NCBI RefSeq assembly: GCF_021130785.1 | Contig: NC_060211.1 | Location: 21,871,001-21,935,000 of the forward strand | Length of the DNA stretch: 64,000 nucleotides | Direction: 5' to 3' | DNA from: Homalodisca vitripennis | Taxonomy: Eukaryota; Arthropoda; Insecta; Hemiptera; Cicadellidae | In this document: positions 1 through 11,602 of the stretch, piece by piece | Layout of the letters: each line of letters starts with the position of its first letter | How positions within the stretch are numbered: the stretch's first letter is position 1 | The notes under the pieces: model-generated | Told to the model about the DNA's origin: nothing | The model's database searches: none | Seen by the model: the letters and a program-made list of their open reading frames with translations, nothing else | Translations under genes and position numbers: made by a program

Positions 1-1356
1 TTTAAAAATGTATGCCTAACCCTAATCTAATCCCATATCCTTAAAATGATGTGCCATATTAACTTATTTACATAATTATTGCTGTTAACCCCAAAAATAA
101 AATCTTTAAACGCCTGAAAGCTACATCACTTAAAACTTTAAATTGTAGATTGCATATATTTTTATCTTATTTTAAACGTATTTGAAAAATATATTCTACA
201 TTTAATACATTTTTTATCTCTTGTTGTTTTTAAGATAAGAACGTAGGGTCTCCAGTTTTGGCACATAATGTTCTCTAAATTGGATGGAATTATATTGAAT
301 AAATTTCTGGTATGTAAATCAGGAGAGTTGTATTTATTTCATAGCTCTAGCCATTCTCCTGGTATACGTTCAGGACACCTTATATAAATCACTCTGCTTA
401 TTTGTTGTTGTTGTTCAGAAAGAGTTCTACCATTTCCCTTCCCTTTTTTAAATAAAGATTTAGGTTGTGTTCCAAACAATAAATCCGAATTGAATTTCGC
501 TTCCCGGCCCAGTAAGAGCAAAGAGCTTCAGAGAAAGGAATTTCATCAGCTGATAATGACGGAACTTCAGACTGTTGATTAAACAGCCTCGTCGTTCTAT
601 TGGTCCGTTGGTAAATTTTCGTGGTTGTATTGGTTACGTCTTACGTCAAGATCGAATTACGCAAGACTGGGTTGTTTTAACTAGTTAAATCTGCTTTTTG
701 AAAAATGTGCAGTATAATGGACGACACCGCACCTACAATAATTTACTTTTGGTACTTTGAAAATAATTACTGTAAGTATTTAAGTTGTTTATTAAATTTG
801 TTTATGTAAAATTATTAAGGATCAAAAGTGCCTTATTAAAATAGTAACGTTGTTCATCCATTCATCTGTGATAACTCTCGATAGAAAGATGCTAGAGTTG
901 AAAAGTGGTACATACGTTCGTATTATTGAAAGAAAGAACTTTAAAGATGTTTCATCTGTATTACCGTCTGTCTGTCTGTCCGCTATGTGATCTCTTGATA
1001 GAATATTTCTAGAGATTTTTAACTTGGTACATGGGTTTATGTTGGCAACAAGAAATGCCTTATTGATTTTAGGGTCATATGGTCAAAGATCAGCTCATAT
1101 AGTTATCTGTCTGTTTCTCAGACCCTCTGTACAATAATTTTAGAATCTTAACTTCCCAGAAACGAGAATCGGAACTGTTGTTCTTGTTGTTGTTGTTTTT
1201 TGTTCAAGGAAAAGCTTTATTGATTTTGTCCAAAAGGTAATTGGAAAGTCCGTTCACGTGTGCGATTTCTATTTTGTTACCTTTGGTCGGGTATTTTGAT
1301 ACTCCCCTGTATTGATATTAAAATAAATATCATTCCAACAGTTTCTTTGTTAACAG
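1..1356 (+). other. Upstream intron of copy 1
   Basis: No exon seen. A degenerate dispersed repeat of the kind with TCTGTCTGTCTGTCCG and a 'lasting ... TTGGTACAT' style tail occupies about 845-1140; its counterpart in copy 2 is about 27,050-27,330. The last 80 bases before exon A (about 1275-1356) are almost the same in both copies, including GGTCGGGTATTTTGATACTC, suggesting a constrained branch-point or acceptor region. Confidence 0.55.
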
Positions 1357-1532
1357 ATCCTGCCGATTGAGAATTCCATGAGGCGGCCACATAAGCTGGT
1401 GAGCGGCGTGGGGGTCCTGAACGCTGCTATGGTTTTCATCACCCTCCTTTACGGTGCAATTGGTTTTTTTGGCTACCTCAAATACGGAGATGACGTCAAG
1501 GGAAGCATCACTTTAAACATGGGCGATGATAT
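1357..1532 (+). CDS. Transporter exon A, copy 1
   Basis: Acceptor TTTGTTAACAG ends at 1356 and donor AT|GTGAGT follows 1532. The exon has 58 full codons plus AT, completed by C from exon B to give Ile. It encodes the loop ILPIENSMRRP, a helix around GVLNAAMVFITLLYGAIGFF, and the conserved GYLKYGDDVKGSITLNMGDD. The Gly-Phe-Phe-Gly codons contain seven consecutive T; the homologous run in copy 2 has six. Confidence 0.9.
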
Positions 1533-4500
1533 GTGAGTACTAGCTAATGAAGCTATAGCCCTGTTATCATTTCCTAGATGCGATTGAATGATGTCATATA
1601 ACTTAATTTTCTTAACAATTAGGCGCATTTCAGAATGATTTTTCATGGATGCTCTATTTCTTGCGCATCTTCCAAAGAGATCCTTTTGATTGCCTACGAA
1701 ATAAAACGAAATAGATAAAGAAACTACGCTATATAATCTATTTGAACCCAAAAGCCGATTAGGTATAAAAATAATCAGACGAAAGTTGTTGCAAGATTTG
1801 CGTAAGTGATTGTACCACTGATTTGATGAGTCTTACACCACCCATACAACTCTGAAGCTCATTTTATGCTATAGCAGTTAACAGTTTTGCAGTAAATGAA
1901 AATAACTTTTTCTATTGGAATTCAAATTATATTTACTTTAAAATAGTTTTAAAACTTTAACTGCACCATTGTTTTTGCCGAAACTTTAGAGATTTCCGTT
2001 GCGGTGTAGTATTGTGCTAATTTTAATTTGATGTAGAAGTCGACCTACGGCATTTAAGCATTTAAGATTTTCAAGGCTTCCTCTGAGGTAAGAAAAACCT
2101 AAGAGTCACTTATAAATGTGAAATTTCTAGTAAAATATGGATTTTTAATCTGAAGTGGTATATTGTTATCTGTGATAGATTGCTGGCTGGGGAGGTTGGT
2201 TAAGAATAAGTTGACGTAAATCTCACTTTTTATCCATAAGAATATTTCTCTTCTTTAGGTTTTTTGGTTGTAAAGATAAAACACAGGTGTTTGCTACAGA
2301 GCCACATTAGAACACACAAAACTGTAACACACAAGAAATGGGGGATATTTATGACACTACCACGTGAGGCGTGTAAAAGTCAACTGAACATTTGGCCGAC
2401 GCACTAAACCTGACGTATTGCCGCTTAGACGGCTTTTACCGCACTCGAGGACGTAAACGAACTTTTGTAGATATCTCGGAAAATATATGGCAGAATACAC
2501 GTTTTTGGAAGACTTTGTTGTCAATTGTGGCGTTTATTTCATGAATGCTCTAAAATATACCAATCACATGCCAATCACTATGAAGAATAGCTTGATAAAT
2601 AATAATTCCTTTATTTTGCTGGACTTACCAGTTGTGATCATGGATGGGTTTAAATGGATTAACTTCATAATAACAATCTAATGACAACAATTTGACAAAC
2701 TTAAGTATTTCCTATGCTTATTATTTGACAGTGATACATACTCATTATATATGTACATATATAAGATTATGAATTAAAATTTTCTTTTGCATTTGTACCT
2801 TATAACATATTTAATAAAAATATGTGTTTTCAACCGAAATACGAATAATGTAAAGCTACGACTAATGATTTGCCATTTCAATTGGAAAAAATGTCACGTC
2901 GTAGGTATGGTTGTTTGGTTTGTTAAACATTTTCAAGTCAACTTCTTAAAGTATTAAATTGATAAAAACTTCAAAACAAGAATAACAAAAGTCTAGATAT
3001 TAATAAATATTGTAATGAATTCAATCATAGTTATAACTTTATTTTATATAATTATACTATTCTTTTTAAGGGTTTTATATATGATTAAAGTTGCTTGTTG
3101 ATTGTAAATTAATCTAATACTGCATTGACCAACAATATTCAAATTTATCATATGTTCTCTAGTGAAAATAAACTATGTTTGACACTAGGTATCAAAACAA
3201 TATTATTTTTATATAACATCCTTTTTGGTTTTTTCCTGAATTTAATAGTATTTTTCAATATTAGACTCATATCATATCAATCATAAACAATATCAATCAT
3301 AGACAATATCATATCAATCATAAACTGAGTGAATTTTAATTTAATCCAATCGTTTTTAGTTGTATGAAACAAGACATTGAATAGAAAGCAGAGTGAATAA
3401 AGTAGCTAAAACCGATGTTATCCATTGATAGAATTGAGTAGTACAACCAGATTTCTTTATTTTCTAAAAACTATGTTAGTCTTTCATAGTGAAAGTTACT
3501 GATACTCTGAGATTTAGTGGATTCTAAGATTGGTCCTTGAAGAGTCATACACAGGTGACCATTTATCCCTTTTATTGTGAAATGCACAAAACTTTTATCA
3601 ATCAAAATTTTAAATATTGTTACTCCACCAACCCTCGATTTTCGGGACTATGAAATTCATATCTTACTGAGCTATTAGGAGAAGTTACCACCGCTTCATC
3701 CCATTTATCGTATTACTAAGTACAGAGCTCAGAAGCTTAAAAACATCAAACGGATTGTCCTTGCAAAAATATTTGTTGAAAGTGCTGATAGAGATTGGCC
3801 AGAGTCCAAATCTCTGAAACCATTAAATTCCTTTGAATAAGGACCTGAAGATTTACGCGTGTAGCATGTGAATCATAAGATCTTCGAATTAATATGGCGA
3901 AAAGTTTAAATCTGTTATGATCAGTTATGAATATTAGAATAGCTCTGCAACTATTTCTCTACCTCAATCGAATCCAGAAATTCATAGAGTTCGCTCTCTT
4001 CAAAGTCACATCAACAGAGATTTAACTAAGCAAATTAGATGTTCCTAAACTTTTTTCTAAAGCTTTTATGGTTATATAGAACAACTGTATAAGAGGATTT
4101 CGGACGTTTTTTATTTTTTTTTTGTTCTCTTAGGACAAGAAGCTTAAATTGCACTTAGTCCTGTAAGGACCTTTGCGCTGCTTCCGGAGTGATAGGATAT
4201 TCAGGATGGGTAAGGTTAGGGAGTAGGGGCCGCCTCCTATCAAGATCCACGAGGAAGAATTAGGGCACTACATCTCAAAGTCATCCCGGAAGAAGGGAGG
4301 CCAGCTGTGAACCAGCCTCTCCAGTCAAAGTAGGCAGGGGGTGGCACACCCTTGTTGAGGTAACAAGAGCCTCTGAGGTAAGGGAAACAAACCCCGCCAA
4401 CTCCAACAGTCATCTCCCACAGTAGACTAGACCTATCGAATTGCCCATGAACCCCAGAATCTCAACATTTGCGGTTAGTGATGTGCCGCTACTGGACATC

Positions 4501-6522
4501 TATAAGGTTGCCCAGATTGAAGTGGCACATCGGTTTTGCTGTGCCCAGTGGTTGGTTCAACTGGTAGGTATAAACCAGCCAGAAGTGATCCCTGCTGGAT
4601 GATCGCTGTATGTTAGAAAAGGTAGTATAACGCAATGTTCGTGAATTGCAACCTATCCTTTTTGTCAGGTGGGAGGGGGATGTAGTATATACAATAGTAA
4701 TTATCAGAAAGAAGAAAAGAAGGGAAAATAAAGAGGTTCAAAGACATCCGAAAATTTCAGTACCGGTATCCACTTTCGCCTGTACTGGTGTGACGTACGT
4801 GTATCGTATTTGTGACCTGCATGTTGTGCAGTGAAAACACCTGGACTGGACTCCAAGCAGCTCTAGCGTACGTTTAAACCCCTTATTTACCTTCTTTTCT
4901 TCTTTCTACTCTTACTTTGTATGTATACCTCCCTTATGTGACAAAGTGGATAGATTCAAATCCTTGAAACGATTTGTTATAAGTTTTGTAACATATAACG
5001 ATGGCAAATGTCCAAAATCATGTTATCCTTTCAAACCTATCGTCAATAACACACTTTAAACAAAGAATCTCTGTATCTCATCCAAAGTTGCGGGAGTAAG
5101 TGTAAAACTTGCAATCTCCAAATTAGTTTAATAGGGCATCTACATCTGGCAGCCGAGATGTGTTCTTGCATCCCAGAGTCCATTATGGAAATTTAGAAAA
5201 ATTTACGTTTCCACAACGATTCTGTACAAGCCAAAAGGTTAAGACATACAGTTAATGTAAATTTGTATATAGCGACCTTAAAACTAGATTTTGGGTGTCA
5301 GGTACAGATTAGATAACAAGATTCTTAATTTACATAAACATAGGTCAGAACACATTTAACAATTAATATCACATACACTGTATCGGAGGGAATGTGTTGA
5401 ATGCGGGAATAAAGAACAGCCTTTCATATTTTTCAGCCAGTCCGAAATAGTAAAAGTGAGCGTGGCTCTCGCTGTGTTCTTCACCTATGGACTACAGTTC
5501 ACTGCTTGCTTCGAGGTGGTCTGGAAGGCTGCCCAACCTCACATTGGTAAGGGCAGGGAACTCGTGGGATTTTACATCATCAGGAGTCTTCTCATTTTTG
5601 GCACAGGTGAGACAACAAAACTGATTTCGATTTATGAACAAATTAAAGGATCGAACTATTAATAATTTAAGTTAGCCTTTCTGTTGTTATTTAAGCAATA
5701 TAATTGGTTGGAGACTAACTAAAGTGATTGAAGGATACATTTTAGGGTCATAAACTTACAAAAACGATGCTGTATTGCAAACTTACATACAGCATAATCC
5801 AAGTACGTTACTGGTTTAAAAATACAAAAATGATGCAAAAAAATCTGATTCAATCAAAGAAATTTTGTACGTTTTATTCCTAAGGTCAGTAATACCTGTG
5901 TCATTAAACATTTTGAGAGTTAAAGCTAAAAATACTAAAGCTTACAGAGGCTAACATTAATATTTGGATATCATTTTTAATCATGATTATTGCAGCGATC
6001 CTAATATAAGTATACAATATCCAAATACTAAGCCTGTTAGGCGGTACTTGGTGGTTTTCTACATTCTAATATCCTACAAAGATCATTTATACGTAGCTTT
6101 ATTCTTCCAAAGTTTCCAAAAGCTTTCCACAAATTGAAAAGAATTATAACAAAAAAGCCTCTCAGTCGTGCTAGTACCAAAATTATGCTACCTAGGCTGC
6201 AAAGCTCTGCTGGGACCTAAGAATTATAAAATAATTAGAGCTCTCCAATATTGTACTAACACAGACTCGTCTGTCTACAGTACTGTTCGGAATAGCAGTG
6301 CCCCAACTAGCTCCAGTCATCTCCCTGGTCGGCTCAGTGGGGTTCTCTGTTCTGGGACTGTTCCTGCCGGCCATCACCGAGACTATCGTCTTCTGGAACG
6401 GCGGCCTCGGCTGGGGGCGGTGGCGCCTCTGGAAGAACGTCGGGCTCGCCATCATCGCTATCTTCGCCCTCATCAGTGGGACCAGCGTCGCTATAAGAGA
6501 CATTTCCTCCAACTATCAATAG
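1357..6522 (+). CDS. SLC36-type proton-coupled amino acid transporter, last three exons (copy 1, 5' part outside window)
   Basis: Three GT-AG exons, 1357-1532, 5437-5606 and 6281-6522, join in frame (176+170+242 nt) to the C-terminal 195 residues plus TAG. The peptide begins ILPIENSMRRP and has GFFGYLKYGDDVKGSITLN and FFTYGLQFTACFEVVW, typical of the SLC36/AAAP family, which moves small amino acids with protons across plasma or lysosomal membranes. About five hydrophobic segments are visible: one in exon A, one at the start of exon B, one across the B/C junction and two in exon C, matching the C-terminal half of an 11-helix transporter. The first codon of exon A is complete, so the upstream intron is phase 0; the next two are phase 2 and phase 1. 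Start codon, promoter and N-terminal helices lie left of the window. Exons are far richer in GC than their surroundings. Substrate and cellular location cannot be told from the C-terminus. Copy 2 lies at 27497-32324. Confidence 0.9.
2250..2532 (+). promoter_or_regulatory. Conserved intronic block, copy 1
   Basis: About 280 bases inside intron 1 match copy 2 (28396-28672) at roughly 97% by eye, about as well as the exons, while flanking intron is far more diverged. Landmarks are GTAAAGATAAAACACAGGTG, ACACACAAGAAATGGGGGAT and GACGTATTGCCGCTTAGACG. No open frame spans it and no splice-bounded exon is evident. It could be an intronic enhancer, a structured RNA or a conserved old repeat. Confidence 0.5.
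4106..4628 (-). mobile_element. Retroelement 3' fragment in intron 1, copy 1 only
   Basis: About 520 bases of clearly higher GC interrupt the alignment with copy 2 (which continues across about 30,440-30,500). On the minus strand the piece ends in an A-rich tail (T-rich run at about 4110-4131 on the plus strand), the form of a 5'-truncated LINE or SINE. No coding frame was recognised and no target-site duplication could be fixed, so the class is uncertain. Confidence 0.45.
4629..5436 (+). other. Rest of intron 1, copy 1
   Basis: Homologous to about 30,490-31,236 in copy 2, including the shared TTTCAGTACCGGTATCC (near 4756 and 30,593) and the acceptor region. No gene seen. The remaining intron between 2533 and 4105 also aligns with copy 2 and holds a short direct repeat of ATATCAATCATA at about 3269-3325. 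Confidence 0.5.
5437..5606 (+). CDS. Transporter exon B, copy 1
   Basis: Acceptor ATATTTTTCAG ends at 5436 and donor CAG|GTGAGA follows 5606. The exon supplies the last base of an Ile codon, 56 codons and the first base of a Val codon. It encodes a helix (SVALAVFFTYGLQFTACFEV), a loop with QPHIGKGRELVG, and the start of the next helix (FYIIRSLLIFGT). The frame reads straight into the donor as an apparent short extension, which is intron rather than protein. Confidence 0.9.
5607..6280 (+). other. Intron 2, copy 1
   Basis: 674 nt, aligned throughout with 31407-32082 of copy 2 at roughly three quarters identity. Nothing else recognised. Confidence 0.6.
6281..6522 (+). CDS. Transporter terminal exon C, copy 1
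   Basis: Acceptor CTGTCTACAG ends at 6280. The exon completes a Val codon and runs 80 codons to TAG at 6520-6522. It encodes VLFGIAVPQLAPVISLVGSV, a long hydrophobic helix with FLPAITETIVFW, the short basic loop GWGRWRLWKN, a last helix (VGLAIIAIFALISGTSVAI) and a hydrophilic tail RDISSNYQ. High GC leaves several overlapping frames open on both strands; these are shadows. Confidence 0.92.
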
Positions 6523-6530
6523 CGCGTTAG

Positions 6531-6536
6531 AATAAA
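6531..6536 (+). terminator. Proximal poly(A) signal AATAAA, copy 1
   Basis: AATAAA lies eight bases after the stop codon. It is conserved in copy 2 at 32333-32338. Use of this signal would give an almost absent 3' UTR. Confidence 0.5.
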
Positions 6537-6634
6537 ATATAGCATACGTACCGTTATATTGTTTGCCTTTAAATCATGGGGCGAATATCTTACTAGTCAA
6601 AAACTTGTTTGAATTGTATCAGTTATATAACTTA

Positions 6635-6640
6635 AATAAA
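6635..6640 (+). terminator. Distal poly(A) signal AATAAA, copy 1
   Basis: AATAAA sits about 113 bases after the stop in a stretch (6523 to about 6700) that stays very similar in copy 2, which fits a real 3' UTR reaching this far. At the homologous place in copy 2 (about 32437-32442) the hexamer reads AAAAAA. Confidence 0.5.
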
Positions 6641-6699
6641 GACCGCAAACCTGTTCTTATAGAATACACCATAGTTTGATGCATAGCCAAGCCACATTA

Positions 6700-7128
6700 T
6701 ACCTTAATTATTTTTCTTTAATTTAAGTCCAATGACGGTTCCTTTAATATAATTAGTTCCTCATACAGTCAGTTATTTAACAGTCTTTCGTTATTGGTCT
6801 CTATACAGGATTAGTATATGAATTTGCAAAAGTGTATGTGTACCTAAAAGAATATTTTAGGTCTCGTCTATTTTAATTTACTTAGGATAAAGGTTTCATT
6901 AAAAACAAAAATGAAATTTCCAACTCATATAAAATTTACTAAATTTTTAGAATTCATACGAAAATGTGAAGAAAACATGGCTTTGGCCATGGTTTATGCC
7001 TAAGTGATTAAAAGATTTATTTAATTTAATAATTTGTTTGATGGTTTATTTTCAGTTAATACAAAAATAATAATTTCAGTAAAACAAAAAAAAGTATTTT
7101 GACTCCAAGTTTTCTGTTTTTTATATAA

Positions 7129-7170
<42 letters not shown>

Positions 7171-7950
7171 TAATTAAACTCAATTGAATCGAAAACTGAT
7201 CTGCCTTTTGGGTCTTTTAAGCCAACTTCGTCTGTTCGTTTTATTGGCCGTAGTACATAATTTTATCAATCCCAAAACACGTTTAAAACAATTAGTTATT
7301 TATTATTAGTTATTATAATACTTGCAGCTGTACTACTTCATTCTCTTGTTAACGAAGTTTTACAACTCTCTGTTGGAATAATTCAGACTAACTTCTTAGA
7401 CAAGATGTTGCATCAAGTTCTTAATTAAAAGTTCGTAACTGTAACATTTGGGTCTCTGTCATTTTGTACTTTAGGTACATCTCCCCACAGATGCCGATTT
7501 TGCAATTCATAAAACATTAGTACTTCGACAATATTATCTAAATTTTATGTAACAATTATATAAAATAAATTCACCGAAAAAAAAGTTCAAACAGTACACT
7601 CATTTTAATTTTCACAGAAATATCTTGTAATCATTGCTGTGCTTAAGAAAGTATAAATAAATTATTTGTTAGGTAACAGTGGTAAAAAAGAATTTCACTG
7701 TAATTCAACTCTAATGCAGCTTTTGACAACATCGCAGTTTGGTTTAAAAAGATATATTACAACTCTCTGTTGCTACCAATAATTCCATTGTGGAACTTCT
7801 TAGACAAGTAGGTTGGTGCTATCAAGTGAGATCTTAATTACAAGGTTTTCCATTGTGTTAACCATTCTGTCTTTATGGTAAAACTAGAAAGATATGGCAT
7901 AAAGCAGCTCTTTGCAATTCATAAAACATTAGTACTTCTCGGAAAGCAAT
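6700..7950. other. 3' flank of copy 1
   Basis: AT-rich non-coding DNA aligned with about 32,500-34,110. Contains an (AT) array at 7131-7168 that copy 2 lacks, and a local direct repeat with TTTTACAACTCTCTGTTG (about 7359 and a degenerate second instance near 7757). No gene seen. Confidence 0.5.
7131..7168. repeat. (AT)n microsatellite
   Basis: About 19 AT units, present in copy 1 only. Confidence 0.95.
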
Positions 7951-7959
7951 CAGGCCGTT

Positions 7960-8060
7960 TATTAAGAAATAAAGGACAATTTCAAGGAGGTTGTATGAAA
8001 GTTAGTTCAGGAGTACCCCAAGGTTCCATAACTTAATTCTACACAGAAATGTGTATATAT
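7960..8060 (+). pseudogene. Ancient LINE reverse-transcriptase remnant, copy 1
   Basis: A short frame reads NKGQFQGGCMKVSSGVPQGS and then a stop; SGVPQGS at 8007-8027 is the classic motif before the catalytic region of LINE reverse transcriptases. Flanks are too decayed to classify the clade. The same remnant at 34,140-34,250 shows the insertion is older than the duplication. Confidence 0.45.
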
Positions 8061-8199
8061 TTAGAAATATAGGTTCAGCAATAAATTTCAGTAAACTATT
8101 TCGGAATGAAGAATCATGTTTTTTTGTATATAAATATAATTAAAATGTATGTAACAATTTATAATAAAAAATATAAGAAAATTATGCAAATTATCACTA

Positions 8200-8480
8200 C
8201 TAGTTTTATATCCGCGAGCCAATTTGCTCGGTATGAGAGGAGAACCTGATATTTTAATATATACAGTCTCTATATTCATCAATTAGGTGTGTGGAAAATT
8301 TACGATTTTCTCTTGATAAACAAAACGAAACTTTACTGTTTTAAATATTAGAAAGGATACAAATATATTATTTTTAATAGAATAAACCTTCAAACGAAAG
8401 ATAACAAAGGATATTTAATTGGTAGTATTGCTGAACAGGAGCAGGGCAGCTAGTTAGTAAAAATAGGTCAGTGGAGCAAA
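8200..8480. other. Conserved non-coding block downstream of copy 1
   Basis: Matches about 34,370-34,665 at roughly 93% by eye, including GAACAGGAGCAGGGCAGCTA and CCGCGAGCCAATTTGCTCGG. No frame or RNA gene recognised. Confidence 0.4.
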
Positions 8481-8569
8481 TTTGATTCAATCAGTTTTCC
8501 ATTGTTTAAGCGATTTATAATTATATAAATTTAAAAAGTCAAATTATTAGTTAATTAGTTTTGTATATA

Positions 8570-8675
8570 TTTGCATTAGCATTAACAATTAAGTATTAAC
8601 ATAACATACATTATGTTATACATAATACATACTACATAATACATAATATACATTATGTATTAACATAAGTATTAC
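8570..8675. repeat. Palindrome-rich ACATAAT repeat, copy 1 only
   Basis: Imperfect inverted and direct repeats of ACATAATACAT and TATTAACATAAGTATT. The aligned part of copy 2 (about 34,735-34,760) lacks the expansion. Confidence 0.6.
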
Positions 8676-9004
8676 CAATAGAAAAATAATAGTAATTTGG
8701 GCAAAATCAATAATATATGACTTTACAACTTGATATGAAACAACCTGCTTTATTAAAAATATTGCTATTTTAAAAAGTAATTAAGTATTCAATTTATATA
8801 TTTAGATTTATTAAATGCCTTGGATAGTGTTGTTAAAACAAATTATTGCTATTTTTTACTTTGGATTTCATTTTACGACTAACAGTGTGTAAAATTTTAA
8901 ATGCTCTATGCTATTGATTAAAAAATGTTTAAACATTAACCTTGTCCGGTTTATTTAGAAATGCTCTAAATACGAAAGTTGTCATTTATAAATGCAGCGA
9001 CAAG

Positions 9005-9205
9005 ATCGTATTTAAACGTTATTTTGTGACCGACAAGGCTAAAACCATTGCAGCCAATTTGTTACATGGGAGCTTTAAAAGCTGTAAAACTTTACAGCCA
9101 GTGTCGGACCGTGCTTAATCCTGATTAAGCTGCAATATGCACACATTGGTGGATCAAAGCACATATACTGCTGCTTTTATATCAGCTGATTAGTTTAATG
9201 TTAAA
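9005..9205. promoter_or_regulatory. Conserved palindrome cluster, copy 1
   Basis: Three palindromes lie within 60 bases: AGCTTTaAAAGCT (9071-9083), GCTGTAAAacTTTACAGC (9081-9098) and GCTTAATCCTGATTAAGC (9113-9130). The block matches 35,095-35,310 at about 95% and every palindrome arm is intact in both copies. TAAT/ATTA cores suggest homeodomain-type sites; alternatively this is a small hairpin RNA or the body of an old non-autonomous element. No promoter elements were recognised nearby. Confidence 0.5.
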
Positions 9206-11600
9206 ATTAGACGGGAGAAATAGACTGGAAGACTGTGTAATGTAATCAATAACGAAAATCACATATCCATTGTTATGAGCTATTTTGCAAAGCAATCCAC
9301 TTTTACAGTAAACTGGGTTTCTAGCAATAGCAGATATGTATCTTAAGTGTTAAGTTTATATGAAACAGGTTTTCTAAAACTAAACTTAATATACGAGTAA
9401 TATAATAGCTTATATATAAATCCTTAAAATATGTATTGTATAGGCAAACAACTTGCATTTTCCTGAAATTGGTAAATACTTTTCCCTTGAGGATACTATA
9501 TTTGAATATTTTAGCATTTGCAATTTGAAGCTATAAAACTTTTATAAAGTAGTTTTTAAACATATTCATTCTGTTATATGTGTAGTTATAATTTATATAA
9601 AAATTGTGCATGTGCAAGTTCCATTGCCTTTATTGGCAAAATCTGAATAAAGTTTTACAGGTTGCTACGTAACCGTAATACTGAAGCGTTTAATTAAATA
9701 ATGGAATATAACAGGAATCCATATAAACAGTGGTCTGTAACAAACAGAACCATACACATAAGTCTTCTATGACCAAGGAGTTTTAAAACTGAAAGTTTAA
9801 AACACATGACATACATTAAACCTGACATCAGAATAAACTACCTCAAGCTAAGTTTTTATGTGAGTTTTCTTAGTATTTTGTTTATGTATTGTGGACTCAC
9901 CACTTTAACATGTTCCAAAACTTGGCTTGTGCCAACACGTCGCCTCCTTAAAATACGAATGCCTTCTTAGAAGAAATTAAATATACTTTAAACGTAGGTT
10001 AACGTTTGTCAATCAATTATGTTGCCCTAAATAAAAATAAGGAATTTTATTTTTCCTTACATGTACGTCAGATTTTAGACAAAAGTAAAATCTATATAAA
10101 AGATATTCTGTAGTATCAACATAACAAGAGGTTTCGTTTATAATGGAATACTTCCATCGTTTCGTTCATAAAAATATTTAATTTTAATTTGTATTTTGGA
10201 TTGCAGGAGTGTATGAAATTGCAACAGATCAACCGTGCATTGCTAGGTTTTATGAAGCGGAATATCATTAAAATACATCAGTTTGGTTAAGAATTGTTCT
10301 GTCCAACTCAATTATTCATGAGTAATATCTAGTCCACAGCAATCTTTTATGGCTGGAACGACTTCATGGGATGCAGTGGAATATGTCTGTGAGGAATTCT
10401 ACAATATGTGTAACTTTTATACAGCTGTAATAAACTACTTGATCAGTCAGTTGCTATGAACTGAGTAATTGGAAATAAAGTATGATTTCTACATTTAATT
10501 TATTCCACTATAATAAGTTTAGAAAGGTCGTTATATTCTTCTTCCGATCTGTCGTCGAGGACTATAACCCGGCAGAAGAATCTCTCAAGTCATTAATTTG
10601 TGTCAAAACCTTCAAGAATGTGCACAGCCCAGGTGGATATGAATTTTTTATAATTAGGGAAAAACCCATGTATTCATAACTTGGAAATATTTACGTCTCA
10701 TTAAGGACAACATTTTGAACTACGTGAAATTTTTTAATAATGCATTATTAATAGATGTTTGAAAAGGTGTGTAAAAGACACATCATAATTTATCAACACA
10801 TAATGTTGGTTATTATGATTATAACATTTTTATTTTTTATATAACAGGCAGGAATAGTAAAGAATCTCTATCTCTGTAAACAATTTACTTTTGCCATTTT
10901 AAACTCTGAAGCTCATACTCCAAAGAGGGTGGCATTGTACAGAAGGACCAAAAAACTACAAATAATGTAATGGATTGGTAGCGGTAATGGTCGTTAGGAC
11001 AAATCTCCTACTTTACAGCCAACTCTTTTTGTTATCTTTTACGTACCTTGATGTTTCTCTAAACCCTGAAACTTATAAACCCTGAAACTTAGGCTTAAAA
11101 AAGGGTTGTTACTCAGATCCTTCCCACTTCATAGATCTTCAAATTTAAAACCATGGACTTGGACGGTATATGCAAATCGAGCTTTACTAAGAATATTGGT
11201 GCCAGTTTAGTACATTCATGTAAATTACCAATACACTAAGTAAACCGTGTTGTGGTAATAGAGTATTTTACTGCTTGTACTTACCTATTTAAATTGAAAA
11301 TTCCTGGTTTTTCTTAGGACATTTGACGTTTCAGTAGCTGCTGATATTTTAAAACTAAAAAGCAATCATTATCTTTTTACAGTTGTTGGTAAGAAAATAA
11401 TTTCTTTTAAAAATTGATTGTTTAGTTTGTATACACCAATTTAGCCTACACTATTAAGCATTATAAAAAAACTATCAATATATTCTCAACCAGTTAAATT
11501 CGAACACACTATAGTTTTGAGATTCCGATAAAAGGTAAGGCTGAGAGCGTCTGTTCTTTACTACCCCTCTCGACCATTGCCTTTATGTGCTTTTTGTTTC
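9206..11600. other. Non-coding flank of copy 1
   Basis: Aligned piecewise with about 35,310-37,180. Includes a shared motif GTTGCTACGTAAC (near 9661 and 35,820) that resembles a weak X-box, and a 15-base direct repeat AAACCCTGAAACTTA at about 11,061-11,091 in copy 1. No gene seen. Confidence 0.45.
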
Positions 11601-11602
11601 AG

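Noticed and set aside
339..521. Minus-strand open frame, partly similar in copy 2
   Set aside because: The peptide is recognisable at about 26,400-26,480 (RVIYI, CPERI) but has a stop there, no family motif and no splice context; probably an old shared sequence.
6192..6519. Several open frames antisense to or out of phase with exon C
   Set aside because: They are shadows of a GC-rich coding exon and recur identically at 32,105-32,321 only because the exon itself is conserved.
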